DNA from: Nonomuraea sp. SYSU D8015
GTDB lineage: Bacteria > Actinomycetota > Actinomycetes > Streptosporangiales > Streptosporangiaceae
Direction of reading: 5' to 3'
Assembly: GCF_008065375.1 (NCBI RefSeq)
Contig: NZ_VJYI01000008.1
Coordinates: 186,001-250,000, forward strand
Length of the DNA: 64,000 nucleotides
Shown here: positions 36,626-44,982 of the stretch, in pieces
Position numbering within the stretch: the first letter of the stretch is position 1
Layout of the letters: every line of letters starts with the position of its first letter
Program-made: the position numbers and the translations under genes
Notes under the pieces: generated by a model
The model's input: the letters and a program-made list of their open reading frames with translations, nothing else
Told to the model about the DNA's origin: nothing
The model's database searches: none

Positions 36626-37702
36626 GTGAGCCTCTCCATCGGAATCGTCGGTCTGCCGAACGTCGGTAAGTCCACGCTGTTCAACGCGCTTACCAAGTCC
36701 GGCAACGCGCTCGCCGCAAACTACCCGTTCGCCACCATCGAGCCCAACGTGGGCATCGTGGGCGTGCCCGACGACCGCCTGCCCGTGCTGGCCGAGATCT
36801 TCGGCTCGGCCCGCATCCTGCCCGCCAAGGTCGAGTTCGTCGACATCGCGGGCCTGGTCAAGGGGGCGTCGGAGGGGCAGGGCAGGGGCAACCAGTTCCT
36901 CTCCAACATCCGCAACACCGACGCGATCTGCCAGGTCATCCGGGTCTTCAGCGACCCCGACGTCACGCACGTCGACGGCGACATCTCCCCCAAGCGCGAC
37001 ATCGAGACCATCAACTTCGAGTTGATCATGGCCGACCTGCAGACGCTCGAGAAGGCCATCCCGCGCCTGCAGAAGGAGGCGCGCAACGTCAAGGACAAGC
37101 GGCCCATGCTCGAGGCCGCCGAGGCCGCGAAGGCGGTCCTGGAGACCGGCAAGACCATCTTCGAGAGCGGCCTGGACCGCACCGAGCTGCGTGACTTCCA
37201 TCTCCTGACGGCCAAGCCCTTCCTGTACGTCTTCAACCTCGACGCCGACGAGCTGACCGACACCGCGCTCAGGGAGCAGTTGTCGTCGCTGGTCGCCCCG
37301 GCCGAGGCGGTCTTCCTCGACGCCAAGATCGAGTCCGAGCTGGTCGAGCTCGACGAGGAGGAGGCGCTGGAGCTCCTGCAGTCGGTCGGCCAGGAGGAGT
37401 CGGGGCTGCGCCAGCTGGCCAGGGTCGGCTTCGAGACGCTGGGCCTGCAGACCTACCTCACGGCCGGCCCCAAGGAAGCCCGGGCCTGGACGATCCGCAA
37501 GGGCGCCACCGCTCCCGAGGCGGCCGGCGTGATCCACACCGACTTCCAGCGCGGCTTCATCAAGGCCGAGATCGTCTCCTTCGACGACCTGGTCGAGGCC
37601 GGCTCGATCGCCAACGCCCGCGCGGCCGGCAAGGCCCGCATCGAGGGCAAGGACTACGTGATGCGCGACGGCGACGTGGTGGAGTTCCGCTTCAACGTCT
37701 GA
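36626..37702 (+). CDS. ychF: redox-regulated ATPase YchF (Obg family)
   Basis: 358 residues. The P-loop is GLPNVGKST (residues 8-16). The switch region includes DIAGLVKGASEGQGRGNQFL, and the NxxE motif replacing NKxD makes it ATP-selective. The C-terminal TGS domain is intact (about 275-358, QTYLTAGPKEARAWTIR). GTG 36626 is the only sensible start, with no good ribosome site. It acts on ribosomes and the stress response. Confidence 0.95.
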   Translation: MSLSIGIVGLPNVGKSTLFNALTKSGNALAANYPFATIEPNVGIVGVPDDRLPVLAEIFGSARILPAKVEFVDIAGLVKGASEGQGRGNQFLSNIRNTDAICQVIRVFSDPDVTHVDGDISPKRDIETINFELIMADLQTLEKAIPRLQKEARNVKDKRPMLEAAEAAKAVLETGKTIFESGLDRTELRDFHLLTAKPFLYVFNLDADELTDTALREQLSSLVAPAEAVFLDAKIESELVELDEEEALELLQSVGQEESGLRQLARVGFETLGLQTYLTAGPKEARAWTIRKGATAPEAAGVIHTDFQRGFIKAEIVSFDDLVEAGSIANARAAGKARIEGKDYVMRDGDVVEFRFNV

Positions 37703-37730
37703 GCGAGGTGCGGATACGCAGGCCAGAGGG

Positions 37731-38087
37731 TTGTTCACCCTCTGCGGTCCACGTCCAGTCCGCAGATTCTTGCGAGAGCCTTTCGGAGAGCAGGACCGCT
37801 GGAGCGTTGCGGGTGCGATCTTCGGCGCAAACCGGCGACGACCCGCTCACCGCATACAAGGCGGTAGCCAAGGAACTGGCCGACGTCCTCTACGTCACCT
37901 ACGGCGCCGCAGATGCGCTGCGGATCGACCTGCCGGCTGTCTTCGTCGAGGTCCATCGGTCCAACATGAGCAGCTTGACGTGGACGGCCGAGTCCTCCGC
38001 CGAGCCGACGGCAAGATACTCAAAGGCCCCGGCTACCAACCACCGATCCTCGATGACCTCGCCGAGTGGCCGTCGACCGGTTCCTAA
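37731..38087 (+). pseudogene. MazG-like NTP pyrophosphohydrolase, frameshifted
   Basis: One frame encodes AVAKELADVLYVTYGAADAL followed by RIDLPAVFVEVHRSNMSSL, typical of small MazG-like/NTP-PPase proteins (the second metal-binding ELADVLYV motif). After about 37980 the homology continues in another frame as LDVDGRVLRRADGKILKGPG and YQPPILDDLAEWP to the stop at 38085-38087. The N-terminal first metal-site helix is eroded, and no good start exists. One frameshift plus a damaged 5' end make it inactive. Confidence 0.72.
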
Positions 38088-38258
38088 GCGCCTCGCGCGA
38101 CGTCCGACCAAGGTTTGCGGAGGTGCCGTGGGTCGCCGGCTGCGGTTCGTGGCCGGTCACCCGCGAAGTTCCCCGCACCCCCTTCAGGGCGCAAACCGCG
38201 GCGAGCCTCGCCGAAACTAGACTCCACGGACGCCGACAAGCAGCCAGGGAGGCGCCCC

Positions 38259-38726
38259 GTGCACAACCATGAACCCGCCGACTACCACTGCCCGTTCTGC
38301 CACCTGACCCCGGACCGGGAACCCGACGTGGTCTACCGCGACGAGCGCGTCTTCGCGATGATCTGCCCCCGCTGGTGGCCGCGGAACGCGGGACATCTGC
38401 TGATCATCCCCGTCGCCCATCACGAGAACCTCTACGACCTCCCCGCCGCCGACGGCCACGCGATCTTCGATGCCACCCGGATGCTCGCCCGCGCCATGCG
38501 CACCGCCTACGACTGCGCGGGCGTCTCCACCCGCCAGCACAACGAGCCCGCCGGCAACCAAGATGTCTGGCACTTCCACCAGCACCTCTTCCCGCGCTAC
38601 CCCGGCGACGACCTGTACGGCACGCCCCCGCAGCCCGACTGGCTCCCCGCCGACCGCCGCCGCGCCTACGCGGAGCGGCTGCGCGCCGCACTCGAAAAGC
38701 CACAGCGATCCCAGCTCGGCACCTAG
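38259..38726 (+). CDS. HIT-family nucleotide-binding hydrolase
   Basis: 155 residues. A zinc-like CPFC pair near the N-terminus, the central strand GHLLIIPVAHHENLYDL, and the HIT catalytic triad in VWHFHQHLFPRY (HxHxH). It hydrolyses or transfers AMP from nucleotide conjugates; substrate unknown. GTG 38259 lies 6 bases after AGGGAGG. It stands alone between a MazG-like pseudogene and the deaminase. Confidence 0.9.
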   Translation: MHNHEPADYHCPFCHLTPDREPDVVYRDERVFAMICPRWWPRNAGHLLIIPVAHHENLYDLPAADGHAIFDATRMLARAMRTAYDCAGVSTRQHNEPAGNQDVWHFHQHLFPRYPGDDLYGTPPQPDWLPADRRRAYAERLRAALEKPQRSQLGT

Positions 38727-38776
38727 CGCCGCGTCAAGCAACCTTGGCCCTGGAATCGTGGGGGTGTCAGCTCGTG

Positions 38777-39205
38777 CTAAGTGGTGCATTTCTCCTCGGC
38801 ATCGAGCTGGTGGTCCGCCCAGACGTAGCTTTCGGGAAGTAAGTCAGTGATTGAGACAGTGCGGGGTCCGTCACTTGTGCCGACGATGACCTTGAGGGCT
38901 GGGAAGTAGTCGAGAAGGACCTGGCGGCAGCGGCCGCATGGGGGCACAACACCTCGGTCGCGGTCGCCCACGGCAACGAGGGTGTCCAGGTCGTAAGCGC
39001 CCTGCGCGGCAGCCGTACCGATGAGGACCAGCTCCGCGCAGGGGCCGCCGGTGAAGTGGTAGGCGTTCACCGCCGTGACGATCCGGCCATCTTGGTTGCG
39101 GGCGGCGGCCGCCATGGTGTGGTTGTCGCCCCGGCAGCGCGTGGCCGCGACATGCGCCGCAGCCTGGATCAGTTCATGGTCGACGTGATTGCTCTGTGTA
39201 GTCAT
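38777..39205 (-). CDS. blasticidin-S deaminase-like cytidine deaminase family protein
   Basis: 142 residues. Zinc and catalytic residues match blasticidin-S deaminase in order and spacing: Cys56 and Glu58 (HFTGGPCAELV), then Cys90 and Cys93 (VVPPCGRCRQVLLDYFP). The flanking NAYHFTGGPC and LLPESYVW also match that enzyme. It would deaminate a free nucleoside or the nucleoside antibiotic blasticidin S; which one is not settled. I chose ATG 39205 (AGAGAAG upstream); a start at 39274 would be longer. The flanking DNA is less G/C-biased than its surroundings, hinting at transfer. Confidence 0.82.
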   Translation of the reverse strand: MTTQSNHVDHELIQAAAHVAATRCRGDNHTMAAAARNQDGRIVTAVNAYHFTGGPCAELVLIGTAAAQGAYDLDTLVAVGDRDRGVVPPCGRCRQVLLDYFPALKVIVGTSDGPRTVSITDLLPESYVWADHQLDAEEKCTT

Positions 39206-39825
39206 CTTCTCTGCTTCATGTGGTGTCAGGCGGCGTGCGCCGGGGCGACCAGACAGTACGTCACAACGGGGCAAACCTGCGGCACTAGTTGGGTCGTTGG
39301 CTGCGGACTCGCCGAACTCGATTGCCTGTCACGTCGAAGGGCTCTGGACCATTCGTGCTCTCGTGATCGTGATATTCGGTCCGCACTCAGTGCGCAGAAC
39401 GTCCGCATCCCCCAACTCTCACCAACGCGACCCAATGATGAACGCGCAGGTCAGCGAGCTATCCCGATGATCATTGCAGGTCATATCCCTATCCAACGGG
39501 GCGTGCGCGTGCCAGGGCATGCATCAGCCTTGTCCGGCGGGCCCGCTGTCGCTGGTCGCACGGCTGGGATCTGTCATGGACGGTGGGAGAGTCTCGGAGA
39601 AGCTGGTGGCGAAGACGCCCGCATGCCCGCGTTCGAGGTCGACACCTCGGGCTTCCAATACGTCGAGAAAGGGTCGATCGCGGGGCACCGCTGGTGGGCT
39701 CTCAGACGAGTTGAGCGCCACGGCGGGTGTCGTGCGACCTGCCGGGCTGCCCCGGTTGGCGGCGGCGCTCCTGGCGGAGGGCCCGCCGAAGCACCCGATC
39801 GTCGTCGACGGCTGGCTCCGCGATG
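39206..39825. other. 620 bases of degraded or non-coding DNA
   Basis: Lower G+C and mixed codon bias. Broken coding-like fragments occur on the plus strand: FEVDTSGFQYVEKGSIAG at about 39627-39680, and PRLAAALLAEGPPKHPIVV in another frame at about 39755-39812. I cannot assign either. No intact gene, RNA or repeat is evident. It probably represents remnants of former mobile or accessory genes next to the deaminase. Confidence 0.4.
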
Positions 39826-40746
39826 TCATGAGACCTCGGCGGCCGGGGCGCGATCGGGCACGGCGGCGTCATCGGTTCGCGCGGATGTACCACCGGAGGC
39901 CCTGGAAGGCCGGCCCGCGGTGAGGCCCAGGACGATGCCCGCGATCACCAGCCCCGCCCCCAGCAGGTCGTACGTGGTGGGCGTGGCGACGCCGAGCACC
40001 ACTCCCGTGACGATCGCCCCCACCGGGATGAGACCCGCGAACAGCCCCGCCAGCCCGGGTCCGAGTTTGGGCAGCGCGGTGTACCAGAGGAAGAACGCCA
40101 TCACCGTGATCACGACGGCCAGGTAGGCGAACCCGAGGGCCTCCGCCGTCGTCGGCTCCCTGAGCATGGCCGTCCCCTCCTCCACCAGCCCCACCACGAC
40201 CAGCATGGGCACGGCGAGCGCCGTCGAGTAGGCCGACACCCGGATCGCCCCCAGCTTCGGCAGCAGCGGGATGGCCAGCAGGGAGAAGGCCACCTCGCCC
40301 ACCAGCGCGCCGAGCGACCACAGCAGACTCGTCAGATTGCCGCTGCCGAGCCCCGTGGCCAGCGTCGCGCCCGCCACGACCACGCTCGCCCCCATCAGCA
40401 GCCGGGGCGCGGGACGCCCGCCGGCCAGCGCCAGCCACAGCGGCACCGTGCCGAGGATGGTCCCGACCAACGCGGGGCCCGAGGCACGCGTGGACTCGAC
40501 CACGCACACGTTGAAGAACACCAGGCCGAGCAGGGTGAGCCCGCCCAGGCACAGGCTCTCGCGCAGCGTCAGCCGTACGAACCGCAGGCCGAGAACCCTC
40601 GTTATGAGAAGCAAGATGACCGCCGCGACGAGATACCGGACGGCCTGTCCGCCGTATATGGGGTACGCGTCGACGAGTCCGGACACCCCGGCCAGCGTCC
40701 CCACCAGGAACATGGCCGAGGCGGCGCCAAGGATGCCGTTTCTCAT
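39826..40746 (-). CDS. EamA/DMT-family exporter
   Basis: 306 residues with about ten membrane helices in two five-helix EamA repeats (first about 5-130, second about 140-280). Typical of small-molecule or amino-acid exporters (RhaT/YdcZ-like). The tail after about 285 is charged (RPSRASGGTSARTDD). ATG 40746 is used, with no strong ribosome site. It diverges from a MocR regulator with 68 bases between them, a common exporter/MocR pair. Confidence 0.88.
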   Translation of the reverse strand: MRNGILGAASAMFLVGTLAGVSGLVDAYPIYGGQAVRYLVAAVILLLITRVLGLRFVRLTLRESLCLGGLTLLGLVFFNVCVVESTRASGPALVGTILGTVPLWLALAGGRPAPRLLMGASVVVAGATLATGLGSGNLTSLLWSLGALVGEVAFSLLAIPLLPKLGAIRVSAYSTALAVPMLVVVGLVEEGTAMLREPTTAEALGFAYLAVVITVMAFFLWYTALPKLGPGLAGLFAGLIPVGAIVTGVVLGVATPTTYDLLGAGLVIAGIVLGLTAGRPSRASGGTSARTDDAAVPDRAPAAEVS

Positions 40747-40783
40747 GCGAAGGATGCTAAGGAGAGAATGGTTCACACAAGCA

Positions 40784-40814
40784 GTCCAATGTCCCGCCGA
40801 AAGACAGGACCAAT
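40784..40814. promoter_or_regulatory. direct repeat, likely MocR binding site
   Basis: GTCCAAT at 40784-40790 and GACCAAT at 40808-40814, 24 bases apart, in the divergent EamA/MocR gap. The second copy abuts the MocR ATG. MocR/GntR-type regulators often bind spaced direct repeats, so this may mediate autorepression and exporter control. Confidence 0.45.
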
Positions 40815-42203
40815 ATGGCTGACCTCCATATCCAGATAAATCGTGAAAAGGGCGGGATAGCTGGGCAGATCGCGTCCGAACTGCGCGACTCCATCCGCCG
40901 CGGCAGGCTCGCACCCGGCACGCGCCTGCCCGCCACCCGCGACCTCGCCACCGACCTCCAGGTCTCCAGGGGTGTGGTGGTGGAGGCGTACGAGCAACTC
41001 GTCGCCGAAGGCTTCCTGGTCTCCAGGGTGGGCGTCGGCACCCAGGTCACTCCCAAGAACGCCGTGAACAACGCGCGCAAGCCCCCGAGAGCGGCAGCGC
41101 CCACTCGCGTGAGACCGATGCGCCGCACGGGGGCCAACCCCTATTACGGACACCGCCCCACCTCTCCCGATCTCACCCACTTCCCCAGGGAACGCTGGCT
41201 GGCGGCGGTGCGGCACGTGCTCACCACCGTCCCCTCCGACGCGCTCGACTACGGCGACCCTGGCGGTGTGCCCGAGCTGCGCGAGGAGCTGGCCGGCTAT
41301 CTCAGGAGGGTCAGGGCGGCCGACGTGCGCCCGGAGAACCTGATCGTCGTCGGCGGCGTGGCCCAGGGCCTCAGCCTGGTCCTGCACGTGCTGTCCCAGC
41401 ATCGCGGGCTTCGCCTCGCGGTCGAGGACCCGACCAGCCACCGCCAGCTCCCACTGCTCAGGCGGGCGGGCGCGCATCTCGTCCGGGTGCCCGTGGACGA
41501 GGAGGGCCTGGACGTGCGGCGGCTCAGCGGCGACGCGGTCCTGGTCACCCCGGCGCATCAGTTCCCGACGGGTGTGGTCCTGTCCCCGCGGCGTCGCGCC
41601 GCGCTGATGGAGTGGGCGCACGCGGGCCACCGCACGATCCTGGAGGACGACTACGACGCCGAGTTCCGCTTCGACCGCGACCCGGTCGGGTGCCTGCAGG
41701 GCCTGGCCCCGGACCGGGTGATCCTCTCCGGCAGCGTCAGCAAGGCCCTCGCCCCGGGGTTGCGGATGGGATGGGTGGCGGCGCCGGCCGACCTGGCCGA
41801 GGCGATCCGGCGCGCCCGGGGCGAGCTGGACCTCGGCTCACCGGTCATCGAGCAGTACGCGTTGGCCCACTTCCTGCGTACCGGCGGCTATGACAAGCAC
41901 CTGAGGCGGATGCGCCGTGAATATCGTCGCCGCAGGGACGCCCTGGTCGCCGCGCTGGCGGAGGAGCTGCCGAAGGTGCAGGTCAAGGGCATCGAGGCGG
42001 GGCTGCACATGTATCTGGAGCTGCCGAGCGGGTGGGAGGAGCAGGACGTGGTGCGGGCCGCGAAGGACCTCGGGCTGTCCGCCGAGCCGGTGGGGCCCAT
42101 GCGGGAGTCGCCGGGACCACCGGCCGTCGTGGTGGGGTTCGCGCGGCTGCCCACGCACAAGGCCGCCGAGGCCGTACGGGGACTGAAGATCAGAATGTCA
42201 TGA
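40815..42203 (+). CDS. MocR-type PLP-dependent transcriptional regulator
   Basis: 462 residues. The GntR winged HTH is at about 10-78 (RLAPGTRLPATRDLATDL, VSRGVVVEAYEQLVAEGF). An aminotransferase-like fold (about 110-460) has the PLP lysine at Lys310 (SGSVSKALAPGLRMGW) and DYDAEFRFD. It senses a PLP- or amino-acid-related ligand and probably controls the divergent exporter. AGGA lies 6 bases upstream of ATG 40815. Confidence 0.92.
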   Translation: MADLHIQINREKGGIAGQIASELRDSIRRGRLAPGTRLPATRDLATDLQVSRGVVVEAYEQLVAEGFLVSRVGVGTQVTPKNAVNNARKPPRAAAPTRVRPMRRTGANPYYGHRPTSPDLTHFPRERWLAAVRHVLTTVPSDALDYGDPGGVPELREELAGYLRRVRAADVRPENLIVVGGVAQGLSLVLHVLSQHRGLRLAVEDPTSHRQLPLLRRAGAHLVRVPVDEEGLDVRRLSGDAVLVTPAHQFPTGVVLSPRRRAALMEWAHAGHRTILEDDYDAEFRFDRDPVGCLQGLAPDRVILSGSVSKALAPGLRMGWVAAPADLAEAIRRARGELDLGSPVIEQYALAHFLRTGGYDKHLRRMRREYRRRRDALVAALAEELPKVQVKGIEAGLHMYLELPSGWEEQDVVRAAKDLGLSAEPVGPMRESPGPPAVVVGFARLPTHKAAEAVRGLKIRMS

Positions 42204-42276
42204 CCGAGCGCCACACCGAGCCGGGACATCCCTGCCTTCCGGGAGGAACACGGTGGACGGGGTGTCTCGACGAGCC

Positions 42277-42306
42277 GGAGACCGCCGCCGGCCCGCGGCG
42301 GTCTCC
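42277..42306. terminator. bidirectional terminator between MocR and MFS genes
   Basis: GGAGACCGCCGC and GCGGCGGTCTCC form a perfect 12-bp stem with a 6-base loop, located between two convergent gene ends (42203 and 42321). Confidence 0.85.
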
Positions 42307-42320
42307 GTGCTCCAGCCCGC

Positions 42321-43490
42321 CTAGTAGATCTTGTGTGGCACGACGGCGGGCTTCGGCTGGAAGCCGGAGGCCAGCGCGATGATCACGGCGGCCAGCACCA
42401 GCGGCGCGGCGAACGCCACCCTCATGTCGGCGGCCTCGGCGATGCCACCGACGAGCGCCGCGCCGACGATGAAGCCGACGTAGTTGAAGAGGTTGACCCG
42501 GGCGATGGCCACTCCGGTACCGGCCGGGTCGAGCTTGCCGGCCGCCGAGAACGACTGCGGCGCCACGACCGCCAGCCCCATCCCCGTGAGGGCGAACGCG
42601 ACGATGCCGAGAGGCTGGTTGGGGGCGAGCACGACGCCCAGGAAGCCGAGCGTGGCGATCGCGCCGCCGACCCTGACGATGGCGGCGGGGCCGTACCTCC
42701 TGGCAGCGAAGTCGCCGCCGAGCCGGACGGCCAGCGTGGCCGCCTGGTAGGCGGCATAGGCCAGCGGGATGACACTCGCGCTCGCCCCGAGCACGTCCTT
42801 CATGAACACGGTGTTGAAGTTGGAGACAGCGGCGTCGCCGACGTACAGGAAGGCCATGGCCAGGCAGAGCGGGATGATGGGCCGCCACGGGACCTTTCCG
42901 CCGGCCGGCGCGGCGACGCTGTCGGCCTTCTCCTCGTCCTTCGTGCACAGATCCCGCCCGGCGTAGAGGGAGCCGGCCACCGCGAGGACCATGGGGATCG
43001 CCATGACGAGCGGCAACGGCAGGCCGGCGGCGACCGACGCCCACAGCGCGGCGGCCATGCTGAACACGCTCCACACGCAGTGGAACCCGTTGAGCACCTG
43101 GACGCCGTACCTGCGCTCGACCGCGACGCCCTGCATGTTCATGCCCGCGTCCACCGCACCCACGGCCACCCCGAACAGCAGGAGCACCGGCACCAGCAGC
43201 GGCACGTTCGGCGCGAGCCCGGTCAGCACCACGGCGACGGCGACCGCCGGCTGCGCGATGCGGAGCAGCAGCTTGCTGCCCAGCCGGGCGGCGAACGCGC
43301 CCGCCGCCACGCTGCCGACACCCGCCAGCACGGGCACGATCAGCAGCAGCAACGTCAGCGTGCCCTCGTCGAGCCCATGCTTGGCCTGGAGGTTGGCGAC
43401 CTGGATGAGCAGCGAGGCGAATGACAGGCCCTGTACGGCGTAGACGACGTACGTGGCGACGCGGGCCTGGCGATCACGTTGGGACGGCAC
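42321..43490 (-). CDS. MFS transporter (YbjJ-like)
   Basis: 389 residues with twelve predicted helices. It has the short loop motifs ARLGSKLLLRIAQP and ARRYGPAAIVRVGG in the two halves, and GAVDAGMNMQGVAVERRYG, typical of YbjJ-type MFS proteins. GTG 43490 follows GGAGG. Divergent from a TetR gene across 191 bases, so probably TetR-controlled. Substrate unknown. Confidence 0.87.
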   Translation of the reverse strand: MPSQRDRQARVATYVVYAVQGLSFASLLIQVANLQAKHGLDEGTLTLLLLIVPVLAGVGSVAAGAFAARLGSKLLLRIAQPAVAVAVVLTGLAPNVPLLVPVLLLFGVAVGAVDAGMNMQGVAVERRYGVQVLNGFHCVWSVFSMAAALWASVAAGLPLPLVMAIPMVLAVAGSLYAGRDLCTKDEEKADSVAAPAGGKVPWRPIIPLCLAMAFLYVGDAAVSNFNTVFMKDVLGASASVIPLAYAAYQAATLAVRLGGDFAARRYGPAAIVRVGGAIATLGFLGVVLAPNQPLGIVAFALTGMGLAVVAPQSFSAAGKLDPAGTGVAIARVNLFNYVGFIVGAALVGGIAEAADMRVAFAAPLVLAAVIIALASGFQPKPAVVPHKIY

Positions 43491-43681
43491 GGCGGCCTCC
43501 TGATTGGGGGGAAGATCAAACGTGAGCCGGGGTCAGGTTAGCGCCAGGCCAGGCGGTCGCGCCACCTGCAGATGCAGCCCGATGAGAAAGCCGCTGAAGG
43601 GACTGCCGCTAGGGTGACCCCCGGCCCGGACAGCGGGGCGGCAGGCTGATTGTGCAGGCTTCTTGTGGGGAGGCGTCGAAC

Positions 43682-44287
43682 GTGAAACGGAGCTACGCGT
43701 CGGGCGAGGCGCGCAAGGAGCGCATCATGGCCGCCGCGCTCCTGGAATTCGCCGAGCACGGCTACCGGGGCGCCTCGCTGGCCCGCATCGCCCAGCGCGT
43801 CGAGCTCTCCCAGGCCGGGCTGCTGCACCACTTCAAGAGCAAGGAACGGCTGCTCGTCGCGGTGCTCGACTACCGTGACGCGCTCGACGCACACAAGCTG
43901 GGCCTGGAGCCGGCCGACGGGATCAACACGCTGCGCGGCCTGGTGCGACTGGTGGAGCACAACTCACGCGTGCCGGGCCTGGTGCAGCTGTTCTCCGTGA
44001 TCAGCGGCGAGGCCGTGACCCCCGACCACCCCGGGCACGAGTGGGCCAGGCAGCGCTACCGCCGGCTGCGCGCGCAGGTGGCGGCGGCGCTGCGCAAGGG
44101 CGCCGAACGCGGCGAGTTCCGGGCGGATCTGGACGCCGAGGCGCACGCCGACCGGCTGATCGCGATGATGGACGGCCTGCAGACGCAGTGGCTGATCGAC
44201 CCCGACCAGGTGGACATGGCGGCCGTCTTCAGCGGTTACGTGGACGACCTCATCGCGCTGCTGCGCCCGGCGACGACCTCCCCCTGA
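43682..44287 (+). CDS. TetR-family transcriptional regulator
   Basis: 201 residues. HTH at about 10-56 (RIMAAALLEFAEHGYRGASL, RIAQRVELSQAGLLHHF). The C-terminal domain has the BetI-like EWARQRYRRLRAQVAAALR segment. GTG 43682 follows GGGGAGG. It is divergent from the MFS gene, which is the likely target. Its last 52 bases overlap the convergent DUF998 gene. Confidence 0.9.
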   Translation: MKRSYASGEARKERIMAAALLEFAEHGYRGASLARIAQRVELSQAGLLHHFKSKERLLVAVLDYRDALDAHKLGLEPADGINTLRGLVRLVEHNSRVPGLVQLFSVISGEAVTPDHPGHEWARQRYRRLRAQVAAALRKGAERGEFRADLDAEAHADRLIAMMDGLQTQWLIDPDQVDMAAVFSGYVDDLIALLRPATTSP

Positions 44288-44925
44288 GGGGCCGCCACCT
44301 CGTCGTCGCCCAGTCGCCTGGCCGCGGCCCACACGCCCAGGGCGAGCAGCGCGGCGACCTCGATGATCGCGAGCCCCCGCTCCACCAGCCCGAGCGGCAT
44401 GACGCGCCACCACGGCATCCCGTCCTGGGCCCCGAACCACATCATGACGATCATGCCCACGATGAACAGCACCGAGAACACCCCGAACCCGAAGGCCACG
44501 AGGGTGGCACGCGACCGCTCCGGGTGCCGCCACGGCCGGGCGATGATCACCGCGGCGAGCGGCAGGCACAGGAAGGCCACGATGCTGCCCCACCGGTGGA
44601 TGGTGCCGCCCAGGCTGGGCCCGACGGACCAGTCGGTCTTCTCGAACCAGGCCGCCAGGAACAGCCCCACGGCCCACCCCATGAGGGCAATGGTGCCGAG
44701 GGGCCCGGCGAGCTTCTTGCGTGCCAGCGACACCCCGATGGCCACCGATCCGGCCGCGAGCAGGCCGACGCCCAGCCCGAAGATCCAGCCGTCAGGACCG
44801 AGGCCGTGCTCGCTGATGGTCCGCCTGATCAGATTCATCTCGTCGAGGCTCGACAGCTCCAGGCCCGCGATCACCGCGACGCCCGTGCCCGCCACGCCGA
44901 GTCCCCATCGCGCCGGCTGATGCAC
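44236..44925 (-). CDS. DUF998-like membrane protein
   Basis: 229 residues with six predicted helices (first about 10-25, last about 185-205). DUF998-like by topology and by WSVGPSLGGTIHRWGSIVAF. Function unknown. GTG 44925 is spaced well from GGGAGG; a GTG at 44931 overlaps that site and is less likely. The 3' end overlaps the TetR gene in antiparallel fashion by 52 bases. Confidence 0.75.
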   Translation of the reverse strand: MHQPARWGLGVAGTGVAVIAGLELSSLDEMNLIRRTISEHGLGPDGWIFGLGVGLLAAGSVAIGVSLARKKLAGPLGTIALMGWAVGLFLAAWFEKTDWSVGPSLGGTIHRWGSIVAFLCLPLAAVIIARPWRHPERSRATLVAFGFGVFSVLFIVGMIVMMWFGAQDGMPWWRVMPLGLVERGLAIIEVAALLALGVWAAARRLGDDEVAAPQGEVVAGRSSAMRSST

Positions 44926-44982
44926 GTACACCTCCCTGTGTCTGGTTCAACAGGGAGAGTGTGCGTGGTGATTCCTAGAATT

